Assembly (NCBI GenBank): GCA_937927625.1 | Contig: CALBSD010000011.1 | Coordinates: 1 to 31,439 of the forward strand | From: an uncultured Actinomycetes bacterium | Lineage (GTDB): Bacteria; Actinomycetota; Acidimicrobiia; Acidimicrobiales; Ilumatobacteraceae | Direction: 5' to 3' | Length of the DNA stretch: 31,439 nucleotides | Made by a program: the position numbers and the translations under genes | The notes under the pieces: model-generated | What the model was told of the DNA's origin: nothing | Database searches by the model: none | What the model saw: the letters and a program-made list of their open reading frames with translations, nothing else | In this document: piece by piece, positions 14,699 through 22,796 of the stretch | Numbering within the stretch: position 1 is the first letter of the stretch | How the letters are laid out: each line of letters starts with the position of its first letter

Positions 14699-15307
14699 GT
14701 GCCGAACCCCTCCCCTCAGCGTTTGGGCCTCCTCGGAGGCACCTTCGACCCACCACATCGTGGGCATCTCTCTGCGGCGATTGCGGTGCGCGATGCATTG
14801 GGTCTCGACCGGGTGGATTTCCTCATTGCGAATGATCCGTGGCAGAAGGTGGGCGAGCGCAACGTGACCCCGGCACCCGCGCGAGTCGAGATGGTGCATG
14901 CACTTGTCGATGGCATCGACGGCATCGGTGTTGACGAGCGTGAAGTACGACGTGGTGGGCTGACTTACACCGTTGAAACTTTGGAAGAGATCGCACGCGA
15001 GATGCCTGGGACAGATGTCTTTCTCATTGTTGGACAAGACACTGCAGACCGAATTCATACATGGCATCGCCACGAGGAGGTGCTTGCGCTCTCTACGCTC
15101 GTCGTAGTGAATCGCGATCAGAAGGCCCAGCAAGTGCCAACTTCCTTGGTCAATGCTCGCGTGCAGTTTGTCTCAATGCCGTTGGTTGATGTCTCCAGCA
15201 CTGCAGTGCGAGCAGCCGTGGCTGCAGGTGAGGACATCACCTCAATGACTTCTGCTGCAGTGTCGTGTCTCGTGAAGTCTCACGGTTTGTATGGAGCAAC
15301 GGCATGA
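14699..15307 (+). CDS. nadD: Nicotinate-nucleotide adenylyltransferase
   Basis: A 202-residue NadD, which transfers AMP from ATP to nicotinate mononucleotide on the way to NAD. The nucleotidyltransferase signature GGTFDPPHRGH is at residues 12-22 and the C-terminal VSSTAVRAA block corresponds to the ISSTxIR motif. GTG 14699 is supported by TACAAT six bases upstream. The stop overlaps the next start as ATGA (15304-15307), so translation is coupled with the LytR_C gene. The nadD, LytR_C protein, rsfS order is a conserved actinobacterial arrangement. Confidence 0.96.
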   Translation: MPNPSPQRLGLLGGTFDPPHRGHLSAAIAVRDALGLDRVDFLIANDPWQKVGERNVTPAPARVEMVHALVDGIDGIGVDEREVRRGGLTYTVETLEEIAREMPGTDVFLIVGQDTADRIHTWHRHEEVLALSTLVVVNRDQKAQQVPTSLVNARVQFVSMPLVDVSSTAVRAAVAAGEDITSMTSAAVSCLVKSHGLYGATA

Positions 15308-16515
15308 CCGCTATTCCAGCGCGTCGTCGTCGACGCCTTGTTGCTGCGGTGACGTCATCGGTGCTCACTGTTGTGGCGTTGCCTGGTGGCTTGGTGCTGG
15401 GTGCGAACTCACTGTTGCATGAGACCGGCGGCAACAAAGTCACGAGTGAGGCAACTGCTGTCATCCCTGAGACTCCCGTTGAGTTGTTGGTCATTACGAA
15501 TGCACGCAAAGAAGTCGCATCTCTTGCATTGATCGCAATTGCTCCAGGAAATCGTGGCGGCACCATTGTTTCGTTGCCCGCAGGCGCAGGTGCAGACGTT
15601 GCAAAAGATGTTGCGCCGCGCCGCATTTCTGACATGTATTCAGTCGGTGGTCTCGATGCCGTGCGTACAGATGTTGAGAACTTGTTGAATATCACCATTG
15701 CGACTGCTGATGATGTTTCTGAAACTGAACTTGCTGCAGCACTTGCGCCAGTGGGAAGTCAGTCCGTGACATTGCCGCAACCAGTTGTTGATGCAGCGGT
15801 TGGCGGGGCACCTACCACCGTGTTGCAGGCTGGTTCGATCACCGTGTCGCCAATGCAGATTGCTGCTGGTCTTGCCGCTACGCAAGCCGGCACAGCGGAA
15901 GCAACTCGATTGCCACAAGTGAAGGCACTGTGGACAGCAGTGGCTCATGCAGGCCTTGCGGCAGCAAACACTGCAACAACGATTGAAGAAAAAGCAGCAG
16001 CGACTCCGACGACCACCGATGAATTTATTACGTCGCTATTGGCTGGTCGCGTTGATGTGTGGCAATTCGGCGCAACATTGTTGAATGACGCGACTCGTAA
16101 CCCAGGCGCCATTGATATGTATTCCATCGATGGTGGAGAAGTGTTGACAGTGATGGCCAGCGTGGCACCGTCAGCGATACGTGTGACTTCCACAAATATC
16201 TCGGTGATGATTGACCTGCCGTTCAACAGCATGGCGTATGCACGTGAAGCAGTGACTCGTCTTGCATTCATGGGTGCCAACGTTGTTTTGCTTCGCCAGA
16301 CCACCGACGTACCTGCAGAACACAGCGTCGTGTATTTCAACGATGCGATTGCACGTACAGAAGCAGAGAACTACACCGGTCTTCTCGGACCACTGGAATA
16401 TGTGGAATCAAAGGAAGTCATCGACGGTGTGAACCTTCGCATTGTGCTGGGAAACGACTTTGCTGCGGTGCTTGGTGCGGGAATCGGCGCAACCACGACT
16501 ACGGTGACAAAGTGA
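15304..16515 (+). CDS. LytR C-terminal domain membrane-anchored protein
   Basis: A 403-residue protein that starts with a basic cytoplasmic patch (ARRRRR, residues 6-11) and one membrane segment at about 12-34, so most of it is outside the cell. The middle (50-240) resembles a degenerate LytR-CpsA-Psr-like fold but lacks a clear set of its arginine and aspartate catalytic residues. An alanine/threonine-rich linker follows, and the last 100 residues (from about 300) fit the LytR_C domain (IRVTSTNISVMIDLP, AVTRLAFMGANVVLL). The LytR_C type is usual between nadD and rsfS in actinobacteria. The role is probably in cell-wall glycopolymer assembly. ATG overlaps the nadD stop (ATGA), and the stop overlaps rsfS (GTGA). 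Confidence 0.8.
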   Translation: MTAIPARRRRRLVAAVTSSVLTVVALPGGLVLGANSLLHETGGNKVTSEATAVIPETPVELLVITNARKEVASLALIAIAPGNRGGTIVSLPAGAGADVAKDVAPRRISDMYSVGGLDAVRTDVENLLNITIATADDVSETELAAALAPVGSQSVTLPQPVVDAAVGGAPTTVLQAGSITVSPMQIAAGLAATQAGTAEATRLPQVKALWTAVAHAGLAAANTATTIEEKAAATPTTTDEFITSLLAGRVDVWQFGATLLNDATRNPGAIDMYSIDGGEVLTVMASVAPSAIRVTSTNISVMIDLPFNSMAYAREAVTRLAFMGANVVLLRQTTDVPAEHSVVYFNDAIARTEAENYTGLLGPLEYVESKEVIDGVNLRIVLGNDFAAVLGAGIGATTTTVTK

Positions 16516-16874
16516 CTAACGCGCCTGACCAGACAGACTCTCTCGAACTCGCCCAACTTGTGGCACGCATTCTCGATGAGAAGAAGGGCGAAGAGATTCT
16601 CATCTTGCCCGTGGGTGATGTCGTCGGAATCACCGAGTACTTCGTTGTCGCCACGGCTTCGAACCCCCGTCTCGCCGGCGCATTGAACGATGCCGTGTTG
16701 GGTGATGTGCGGGAGCTGACTGGTCGTGGACCATTGCGTTCCGAAGGTCACCGCGAGAAGAGCTGGATCTTGGTGGACTATGGCGACGTGGTCGTGCACA
16801 TCTTCGTGGAAGAGTCACGGCGTTTCTATGAAATTGAGCGACTCTACAAGGACATCGTCCCCGTTTCTTGGTGA
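16512..16874 (+). CDS. rsfS: Ribosome silencing factor
   Basis: A 120-residue RsfS/Iojap protein. It binds ribosomal protein uL14 on the large subunit and blocks subunit joining when nutrients are scarce. Typical blocks are present: ITEYFVVATASNPRLAGAL, LRSEGHREKSWILVDYGDV and VVHIFVEESRRFYEIERLY. GTG 16512 overlaps the preceding stop as GTGA, which indicates translational coupling. It is the last gene of the nadD operon. The tRNA-Ala gene follows 60 bp downstream; no strong terminator or clear tRNA promoter was seen in that gap. Confidence 0.95.
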   Translation: MTNAPDQTDSLELAQLVARILDEKKGEEILILPVGDVVGITEYFVVATASNPRLAGALNDAVLGDVRELTGRGPLRSEGHREKSWILVDYGDVVVHIFVEESRRFYEIERLYKDIVPVSW

Positions 16875-16934
16875 GACAAGGCCCTTGCTTGGTAAGGTAA
16901 TGGCTTCACAAACCTAGACAGGCTTGCTTTTCTA

Positions 16935-17010
<76 letters not shown>

Positions 17011-17033
17011 AATGTTTCGGAGTGGAATCCCAT

Positions 17034-17888
17034 TCACTGGCGCTGGTGGGATTTGTGATGTTTCTCAAGTAGGGCTTTGCTTGGCATCTCCTGCGGTTGT
17101 GCAGGAAGATTCAGCAGAGGCTTGAGATGTAGTTGTTTATAGCCAGCGGAATTCCTGATGGATGCATCCAAGTGAACTATGTAGGAACTGTCGATTGTTA
17201 AAAGTCCGCGGTCGAACAGGTTATGAATATCTGCGCGGAGAAGTAAACCGTTAGAGATTGCATGTTGTCCGCCACTGCCAACAGCGGAAATGTGTGCGGC
17301 TTGTAGAGCATCGCGAACATTGCATCCGGTCACTGCACACATGTTCTTGTAAGCGAGCATCAACGCCAAACGAAATGCCGGTTGACCTTGTCTTTGTTCT
17401 ACCTCGATCGTTTTGAAACGGATCTTGGGAATTGGCTTTTGCTTTCGAAATGGCATCTGAGAGTTCATCCACTTATTCACTACCTTCATGGTTTCGTCAT
17501 TCATCTCACGGACCGAAACTGGAGCAACCTGGTTGTGCATGTGAAAATAGATTGGGGAGCGAAGGAGTGTTTCGGTCAATTTCCAGTCCCAGTCAATGAA
17601 GATTGCTGGCCGACCAAACTTCTCTTTTCTGTGTGCTCTATCTCGAACTCGACCAACTGCCATGATTGCCCCAACTGGTTGTGCGAAATGAACCCAGATG
17701 AAGTCACCTTTCTCAAGTTGTGCGGCACAACTTGAGATTCCCCATTCAGCTGCACTTCCGTCTGAAAAGCAATCAAGGAAGCCCTCTACCGAAGTCGGGT
17801 GTCGAATGCCTCGTTCATCCTCCAGCCAATAACCTTGCTTGGCCTTCGGGTTAAGCGGATACATATAGTGACGTGGATTTTTGGCCAT
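17034..17888 (-). CDS. HNH endonuclease with PUA/EVE-like N-terminal region
   Basis: A 284-residue protein. The C-terminal half (about 165-235) is an HNH_2 nuclease domain: MCAVTGC with C184 and C189, LQAAHI with H199, ISNGLLL with N213, and IHNLFD with H222 and D226. The N-terminal 140 residues read like a PUA/EVE-type fold (KGDFIWVHFAQPVGAIMAVG, then GRPAIFIDWDW), the type of domain that recognises modified bases. That assignment is by pattern only. EVE-HNH fusions are predicted modification-dependent restriction enzymes. ATG 17888 is chosen because TATTGT (17900-17895, minus strand) stands six bases upstream; longer in-frame starts run into the divergent gene. Base composition is lower in GC than the flanks, and the gene sits directly behind a tRNA gene, which suggests horizontal acquisition. 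It could also be a housekeeping HNH of unknown role. Confidence 0.85.
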   Translation of the reverse strand: MAKNPRHYMYPLNPKAKQGYWLEDERGIRHPTSVEGFLDCFSDGSAAEWGISSCAAQLEKGDFIWVHFAQPVGAIMAVGRVRDRAHRKEKFGRPAIFIDWDWKLTETLLRSPIYFHMHNQVAPVSVREMNDETMKVVNKWMNSQMPFRKQKPIPKIRFKTIEVEQRQGQPAFRLALMLAYKNMCAVTGCNVRDALQAAHISAVGSGGQHAISNGLLLRADIHNLFDRGLLTIDSSYIVHLDASIRNSAGYKQLHLKPLLNLPAQPQEMPSKALLEKHHKSHQRQ

Positions 17889-17894
17889 GGAATA

Positions 17895-17951
17895 ACAATA
17901 AGACCTCAAAATCTTTAGTCGGTTATTTGAACAAATAGCTGCTGTTATATT
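17895..17951. promoter_or_regulatory. Divergent leaderless promoters around a shared palindrome
   Basis: TATTGT on the minus strand (17900-17895) lies six bases before the HNH ATG. TATATT on the plus strand (17946-17951) lies six bases before ATG 17958. Between them TATTTG-AA-CAAATA (17924-17937) is a perfect inverted repeat that overlaps both expected -35 positions. It could be the site of one regulator controlling both genes. Confidence 0.6.
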
Positions 17952-17957
17952 CATCAA

Positions 17958-18995
17958 ATGAGCAACGAAGAAATGCCTCCTCCACCGCCTCCTGGATTTG
18001 TCGGCACACAATTGGTTGAGACGAAGCATCCGTGGTATTTCAAGAACGGAGCTGTTGTAGTGGGCCTCTTGCTTGGAATTTGGCCTGGACTCGTGTTGTT
18101 GGCGGTTAGACCACCTCGTTCAAGGAGGAAAACGATCATTTCAATCTCTGCAGTAGTTCTTCTGCTGATTGTTTCTTCATTGGGCAACAGTGGCAACAAG
18201 AATTCTGCAGCCTCTGGCGATTCTGTTGAGACAACCACTTCAACGACAGTTGCACTGCAGTCCTATAAGGAATTTCTCAAGCCTGGGACAGATCTGGCAT
18301 CAGTTTGGAATCCAGTATGCGGAAAACTTAAAAACTTGTTTGCATCGAGTAATTCAAAATTCGATTCACTAATCAAGATCGGAAATAAGTACGAGAACGA
18401 CCCTTATGGTGCTTCGGATTTGCTTTCCAAGAATTCTTGGTGGAACGAGGCCGCTCCATTATTGGATGCAACCAATACTGAGATGGCATCGGAAATAGCT
18501 GTAATTATTAATTCATTCTTGACTGACGAAGGATTCAAAATTGCAACTTCCTCTCGCGGCGCCGAATTCAATCAGGTAATTGCAAATGATGCAGAACTTG
18601 CGTGTGGAGTTCGTGAATTAATTCAGACTGTCGAGGCTAAAGCCGAGACACTTCAGTCCCTACGAATCAATATCCGGCTTGCAGCAAGTCAAGTCCCGTG
18701 GTATCCAAAGGGATATTCAGAATATGAATCTGGTGTTGCATGGAAATGGTTGAATAGCGGACAGATCTCCTGCAGTTATTCGAGCAGTTCTTGTTGGGGC
18801 ATGAACGTGATAAGTCAGACTGGATGTAACAGCCTCTATGTTGAAATCAATATTTTGGATTCAGCAGGCAACAACATCGGATTCACAAACGACACGACCT
18901 CAGGATTGCGGCCAGGACAGACAGCAAAACTCATCTTTGACTCATTTGAGGATGCGGCATCAAGAGCTCAACTTTCAAAAATAAGTTGTTATTGA
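17958..18995 (+). CDS. Membrane protein with proline-rich N-terminus, unknown function
   Basis: I do not recognise this 345-residue protein as a named family. It starts with a short polyproline stretch (six prolines, residues 7-12). Two hydrophobic segments follow (about 32-50 and 60-76), separated by a basic loop RPPRSRRK. A serine/threonine-rich linker leads into a mostly helical domain (95-225). The last 110 residues are beta-rich with four or more cysteines (SCSYSSSSCWG, TGCNS, a terminal ISCY) and resemble extracellular FxLYD/Ig-like folds. The domain after the second segment is probably outside the cell. ATG 17958 is supported by TATATT six bases upstream. AT-rich codon choice matches the HNH gene and differs from the neighbours. 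The shared promoter region suggests, but does not prove, a joint role with the HNH protein. Confidence 0.78.
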   Translation: MSNEEMPPPPPPGFVGTQLVETKHPWYFKNGAVVVGLLLGIWPGLVLLAVRPPRSRRKTIISISAVVLLLIVSSLGNSGNKNSAASGDSVETTTSTTVALQSYKEFLKPGTDLASVWNPVCGKLKNLFASSNSKFDSLIKIGNKYENDPYGASDLLSKNSWWNEAAPLLDATNTEMASEIAVIINSFLTDEGFKIATSSRGAEFNQVIANDAELACGVRELIQTVEAKAETLQSLRINIRLAASQVPWYPKGYSEYESGVAWKWLNSGQISCSYSSSSCWGMNVISQTGCNSLYVEINILDSAGNNIGFTNDTTSGLRPGQTAKLIFDSFEDAASRAQLSKISCY

Positions 18996-19017
18996 ACTTT
19001 TTATAAGGGGCTGTGAA

Positions 19018-19050
19018 ACTTCACCTTCCAGAAACGGGGTGAAGTACGCT
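19018..19050 (+). promoter_or_regulatory. Inverted repeat and leaderless -10 before the glycosyltransferase
   Basis: ACTTCACC (19018-19025) and GGTGAAGT (19038-19045) are perfect inverted arms with a 12-base spacer. TACGCT (19045-19050) is a -10 exactly six bases before ATG 19057. The repeat overlaps the -35 zone, so it may be an operator; as a hairpin it could instead terminate the gene ending at 18995, but no T-tract follows. Confidence 0.5.
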
Positions 19051-19056
19051 TACCAA

Positions 19057-20010
19057 ATGCCGTCGGTTGCCATAGTGATGAGGACCTACGAGCGTCCCGT
19101 GCTGTTGGCTCGCGCTATCGCCAGCGTCCAAAATCAGACATTTTCTGATTGGGAACTGATCATCGTGAACAACGGTGGCGACCCCGTCGGAGTCGAAAAC
19201 GTAGTGTCCGTTGCTCGTAGCACCACCGGTTCATCTGCCATCACTGTTTTGCATCTGCCTGAACGTGTGGGCATGGAAGTAGCGTCGAACGAGGGTCTTC
19301 GCGCAACAACCTCGCAATACTTTGCGATTCACGACGATGATGATTCGTGGCGGCCCACCTTCTTGGAAACTGCGGTGCGTGAGTTTGCTTCCCAGCCTGC
19401 AACCGCTGCCGTACTCACCGGCGTGACTCGCATTCATGAAACGTTCAAGGGCGGCAAGGTCTGGCCCGAGAAGCATGAGAACTTCCCGTTAGATGATTCC
19501 CGTCTCACGTATGACCGCTTGATTGGTGGAAACACATTCCCGCCAATTGCTGCACTGTTCCGTCGTTCAGTTCTTGATGCGGTTGGGTACTTCGATTCAT
19601 CGTTACCGGTTTTGGGCGACTGGGAATTCAACTTGCGCGCCGTACGTGATGGCGGCTTTGTTTTCCTGCCTGAACGATTGGCGAATTATCACACACGCAC
19701 GCCAGAGAGCGATCGTGCGGCTGGCAACAGCATCACTGTGGGCGAAGACTTGCATCTCCGTGTGAAAAAGGAACTGCAGGAACGCTGGGATACCGAGATG
19801 GAATCTGACGGCGTCAGCAAAGGACAACGCTCGCGTGAGGTGGAAGCTGAAGTTGCAGCTGCTGAAGCACGGTTGCAAGCAGAAATTGCTGCAGCACAAC
19901 GTGCAGACTCACAAGGTCGCACACTTCGTCGTATTACGCGTGCAGTACGTCATCCGAAGCGAACAGTTCGAGCAGTGGTGCGCATGGTGCGACCAACGGC
20001 GAAGTGGTGA
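19057..20010 (+). CDS. Family 2 glycosyltransferase
   Basis: A 317-residue GT2 (GT-A fold) enzyme. The donor-binding start MRTYERPVLLARAIASVQNQ, the strand WELIIVNNG, and the metal-binding acidic stretch HDDDDSW (D93-D96) are clear. A GDWEFNLRAVRDGGF segment carries the catalytic-base region. The last 80 residues form an alanine/glutamate-rich coiled coil (EVEAEVAAAEARLQAE) and then a strongly basic tail, which could bind the membrane surface. The sugar and acceptor are unknown; cell-surface polysaccharide is likely. ATG 19057 is preferred to GTG 19039 because TACGCT lies six bases before it, indicating a leaderless transcript. It overlaps or abuts the HAD gene, so the two are co-transcribed. 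Confidence 0.9.
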   Translation: MPSVAIVMRTYERPVLLARAIASVQNQTFSDWELIIVNNGGDPVGVENVVSVARSTTGSSAITVLHLPERVGMEVASNEGLRATTSQYFAIHDDDDSWRPTFLETAVREFASQPATAAVLTGVTRIHETFKGGKVWPEKHENFPLDDSRLTYDRLIGGNTFPPIAALFRRSVLDAVGYFDSSLPVLGDWEFNLRAVRDGGFVFLPERLANYHTRTPESDRAAGNSITVGEDLHLRVKKELQERWDTEMESDGVSKGQRSREVEAEVAAAEARLQAEIAAAQRADSQGRTLRRITRAVRHPKRTVRAVVRMVRPTAKW

Positions 20011-20012
20011 AT

Positions 20013-21995
20013 ATGTCGGCTGCGGAAGTTCTGGATGCACATCCTGGTGTCACGGTGCTCACTGTCGATTTCTTTGACACGATGGTGACGCGCACGGTGG
20101 CGCAGCCCACGCACGTGTTTGCGGTGATGGAGAAATCCTTGGTGCAGGAGCATGGCTCTCGTTGGAAGGGTGTCGCCTTTGAGCGAGTGCAAGCAGAGCA
20201 CCGTGCGCGTGTAAAAGCTGCACAAACTGATTCGCTTCGAGACATCACCATTGAAGAGATTGCGGCGGAACTTGCAGTTGCTTTGGATTTGAGCCTCGCC
20301 GAACAATCCATCGTGATTGCAACCGAGAAGGCAACGGAGGCTTCACTTGCGAAGGCAGTGCCTGCTGGTGCTGCAATCATCGCGGAAGCGCAAGCACGCG
20401 GACTTCGTGTGTTGATTGTGAGTGATAACTACATGCCTGCGTCGCAACTGGTGAACATGGCGCATGCGGCCGGATACAGCTGGGTTACCGCAGCAGATGT
20501 TCTTGTGAGTTGCGAACATGGTGGTTTCAAACACAACGGAGTTTTGTGGAAGAAGGTTCTGGAAGTAGTCGGAGTTCCTGCCTCACAGATCTTGCACATT
20601 GGTGATGACAATGAAGCTGATGATGTTCAGCCGTCAAAGGTAGGTATCGCCACATATATCGATGCTCGGATGCGCCACTCGCATCGCGACATGCACAACA
20701 CCAATCCTGATGTGTTGTCTTTGTCTCGTATTGAAGCGACACAGCGCGATGCAATGTATGAGTCAGGCTGGGATACGGCCGCTGCATTAGGTGATGGGCT
20801 TGTTGGCATGGTGGTTGCTGCGCAAGTTGCCGATGTCATGAACGTGGTGAAAAAGCGAGAGGTTGCCGGCATTCACTTTGCTGCTCGCGACGGGTGGTTG
20901 GCACATCATGTGTGGAACAAGCTGCGCGATGGCGGTGCTGCATTGCCGTCGGCTTCTTACACCGCATTCTCACGGTCTGTGATTTGGCGTTCATCTCTCA
21001 CTGAACTCACAACGGAAAATGTCGGCCGATTCATTGGCGAAGATGAAGTCTTAACAATTGCACGTCTTGAACGACGTGTCGGTTGTTTGCTGAGTTCTTT
21101 GTATCGCCCTGATGAAGAGATTGACGCTCAGGCGTCTCGTGCGGTGTTGTTGGAAAACGACAAGCAGGTCGTGGCGGCATCCCAGCAGTTGCGCTCGCGA
21201 GTGCTTGGCTACTTCGAGAAGCAAGGGTTGTTGACGCCAGGTCATCACATTGTGGTGGACCTTGGTTGGACGGGTTCGACGATTGCCGACATGGCTGATC
21301 TCATCACCGAAGCAACAAACGGTACAACGACAATTGAGGCGCGACTGACCGGCATGTACTGGGATGCGACGCCGAATCGCATGCGCGTCTCTATGCATGG
21401 CTATGCAATGACGGAATTCGAATCTTTAGATAACAACTTGCGTCTTCTCGGCGTCATCAAATTGCTGGAAGCACTAGTGACGGCACCGCATGGTTCCGTC
21501 GTTGACTTTGATGATGCATCGCAGAACTTCCAGCCCATCTATGTGGAGACAGCGCCAGAGTTGTTTGCGTATGAAAAGTTGATGGGTCACATTGGTGAAG
21601 CAGCAATTGCATCGGCATTTGCGCTGTTGCAGGGCACGCATGCATCGGGCGTGACTGCCGCAGACATCACTGCTACCGCACTATGGGCCGCAATCTTGCA
21701 AGTAGGGCAGTCACCACGCCGTGATGAAGTGGAAGCACTTTCAATTGTTCGCCATGTGACTTCCATTGACCACGAAGGTGATGGCACGCCACTTGTTGCC
21801 TCGCCGCCGTCGTCACCAAAGTCATTCCCTCAAGGTCAACTACCCGACTTGTACAATACGCTCATCCACGGGCATTGGTTGCAAGGTTCACTGCGCTCGT
21901 GGGCGTATACCGATGACACGCGATGGATCGCAGATGAAATCGGTAATCGCTGGCCGTTCATGAAATCACAATGGGTTGCTTCGCAGTTAGCGTGA
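20013..21995 (+). CDS. HAD-superfamily hydrolase-like protein (COG5610 type)
   Basis: About 661 residues. The N-terminal 230 residues are a HAD domain: motif I DFFDT (nucleophile D19, T23), motif II SDNYMP (S137) and motif IV HIGDDNEADD (D198, D199). The second aspartate of the usual DxDxT is a phenylalanine, as in the haloacid-dehalogenase-like group, so phosphatase chemistry is not certain. The remaining 430 residues contain the FAARDGWLAHHVW and DLGWTGS segments typical of the long COG5610 proteins found beside glycosyltransferases in surface polysaccharide loci. Possible starts are GTG 20004, GTG 20007 (overlapping the previous TGA as GTGA) and ATG 20013; the choice does not affect the domain. 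It is followed after 4 bp by the LLM gene. Confidence 0.83.
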   Translation: MSAAEVLDAHPGVTVLTVDFFDTMVTRTVAQPTHVFAVMEKSLVQEHGSRWKGVAFERVQAEHRARVKAAQTDSLRDITIEEIAAELAVALDLSLAEQSIVIATEKATEASLAKAVPAGAAIIAEAQARGLRVLIVSDNYMPASQLVNMAHAAGYSWVTAADVLVSCEHGGFKHNGVLWKKVLEVVGVPASQILHIGDDNEADDVQPSKVGIATYIDARMRHSHRDMHNTNPDVLSLSRIEATQRDAMYESGWDTAAALGDGLVGMVVAAQVADVMNVVKKREVAGIHFAARDGWLAHHVWNKLRDGGAALPSASYTAFSRSVIWRSSLTELTTENVGRFIGEDEVLTIARLERRVGCLLSSLYRPDEEIDAQASRAVLLENDKQVVAASQQLRSRVLGYFEKQGLLTPGHHIVVDLGWTGSTIADMADLITEATNGTTTIEARLTGMYWDATPNRMRVSMHGYAMTEFESLDNNLRLLGVIKLLEALVTAPHGSVVDFDDASQNFQPIYVETAPELFAYEKLMGHIGEAAIASAFALLQGTHASGVTAADITATALWAAILQVGQSPRRDEVEALSIVRHVTSIDHEGDGTPLVASPPSSPKSFPQGQLPDLYNTLIHGHWLQGSLRSWAYTDDTRWIADEIGNRWPFMKSQWVASQLA

Positions 21996-21999
21996 CGCC

Positions 22000-22788
22000 G
22001 TGATTATCGACATCCAGTTGAACCAGGGTGCTGGTCCGTGGTCTGCATTGCGCGAGGCAGCAATAGCCGCTGAAGAAACCGGCTATTCCACATTGTGGAA
22101 CCTGGATCATTTTTCCGGCGACATGTTCGGCGCCGAGTCAATGCTGGAGTGCTTCACCTGCATCACTGCGTGGGCGGGAGTAACGAACACGATTGGTCTT
22201 GGCACATTGGTCACGAATGTGATGAATCGTGAGCCTGGATTGTTGGCCAACATCGTCTCGTCAGTACAACAAATTGCTGGAGACAGATTCACATTGGGCA
22301 TCGGAGCAGGCACCGCACCAAACAGCCCATGGAGTGGGGAACAGCAAGCCCTGAACTTCCCACTATTGCCCACAATGGCACAACGTCATGCGCGTTTGGC
22401 TGAAGTCGTGGACATCATGCGCAGCATCTGGTCGGACAATCGACATGACTCGTTTGCGGGGTTTCCACGCCCTGTCTCCTCACCTCGCATCATCGCCGGC
22501 ACGAACAGCATTGCGTTGGCTCGTCTCGCGGGCGAGCGACTTGACGGTGTGAACACCAGATTTAATCATCCACAACGCGGAGAGTTCATTGCTGCTGCTC
22601 GTGAAGCGAGCGGAAACCGCGAAGATTTCGACGCATCAGTGTGGGCGCCTTTCAATGCAGAGTTTGCTGACCCTGATCATGAATTCCACAAAGAACTGGA
22701 ATCCGAGGGCGTTACCCGATTGATTTTATTTATGGGTAGCAGTGTCGAGATTGACAAAATCACTTCGGTTGCTCGCTACCTCAGATAG
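22000..22788 (+). CDS. LLM-class (luciferase-like) flavin/F420-dependent oxidoreductase
   Basis: A 262-residue luciferase-like TIM-barrel oxidoreductase. Family features are the opening strand IIDIQLNQG, the AAEETGYSTLWNLDHF segment, the IGLGTLVTNVMNREPGLLANIVSS helix pair and the GDRFTLGIGAG strand that binds the cofactor phosphate. Such proteins use FMN or F420; the fbiC gene at the end of the window shows that F420 is made, so F420 is plausible. The substrate is unknown. It starts with GTG 4 bp after the HAD stop and is the last gene of the glycosyltransferase operon. It ends 8 bp before the convergent SWEET-like gene. Confidence 0.88.
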   Translation: MIIDIQLNQGAGPWSALREAAIAAEETGYSTLWNLDHFSGDMFGAESMLECFTCITAWAGVTNTIGLGTLVTNVMNREPGLLANIVSSVQQIAGDRFTLGIGAGTAPNSPWSGEQQALNFPLLPTMAQRHARLAEVVDIMRSIWSDNRHDSFAGFPRPVSSPRIIAGTNSIALARLAGERLDGVNTRFNHPQRGEFIAAAREASGNREDFDASVWAPFNAEFADPDHEFHKELESEGVTRLILFMGSSVEIDKITSVARYLR

Positions 22789-22796
22789 CGACTGCA

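Noticed and set aside
14501..15133. N-terminal extension of more than 200 codons on the sigma factor
   Set aside because: It runs antisense to nadD, is rich in Cys/His/Arg with no domain, and sigma region 1.2 begins at the internal ATG 14500.
17034..18995. An integrated element with attL/attR copies of the tRNA-Ala 3' end
   Set aside because: I searched by eye for a second copy of the T arm and acceptor end near 18990-19060 and found none.
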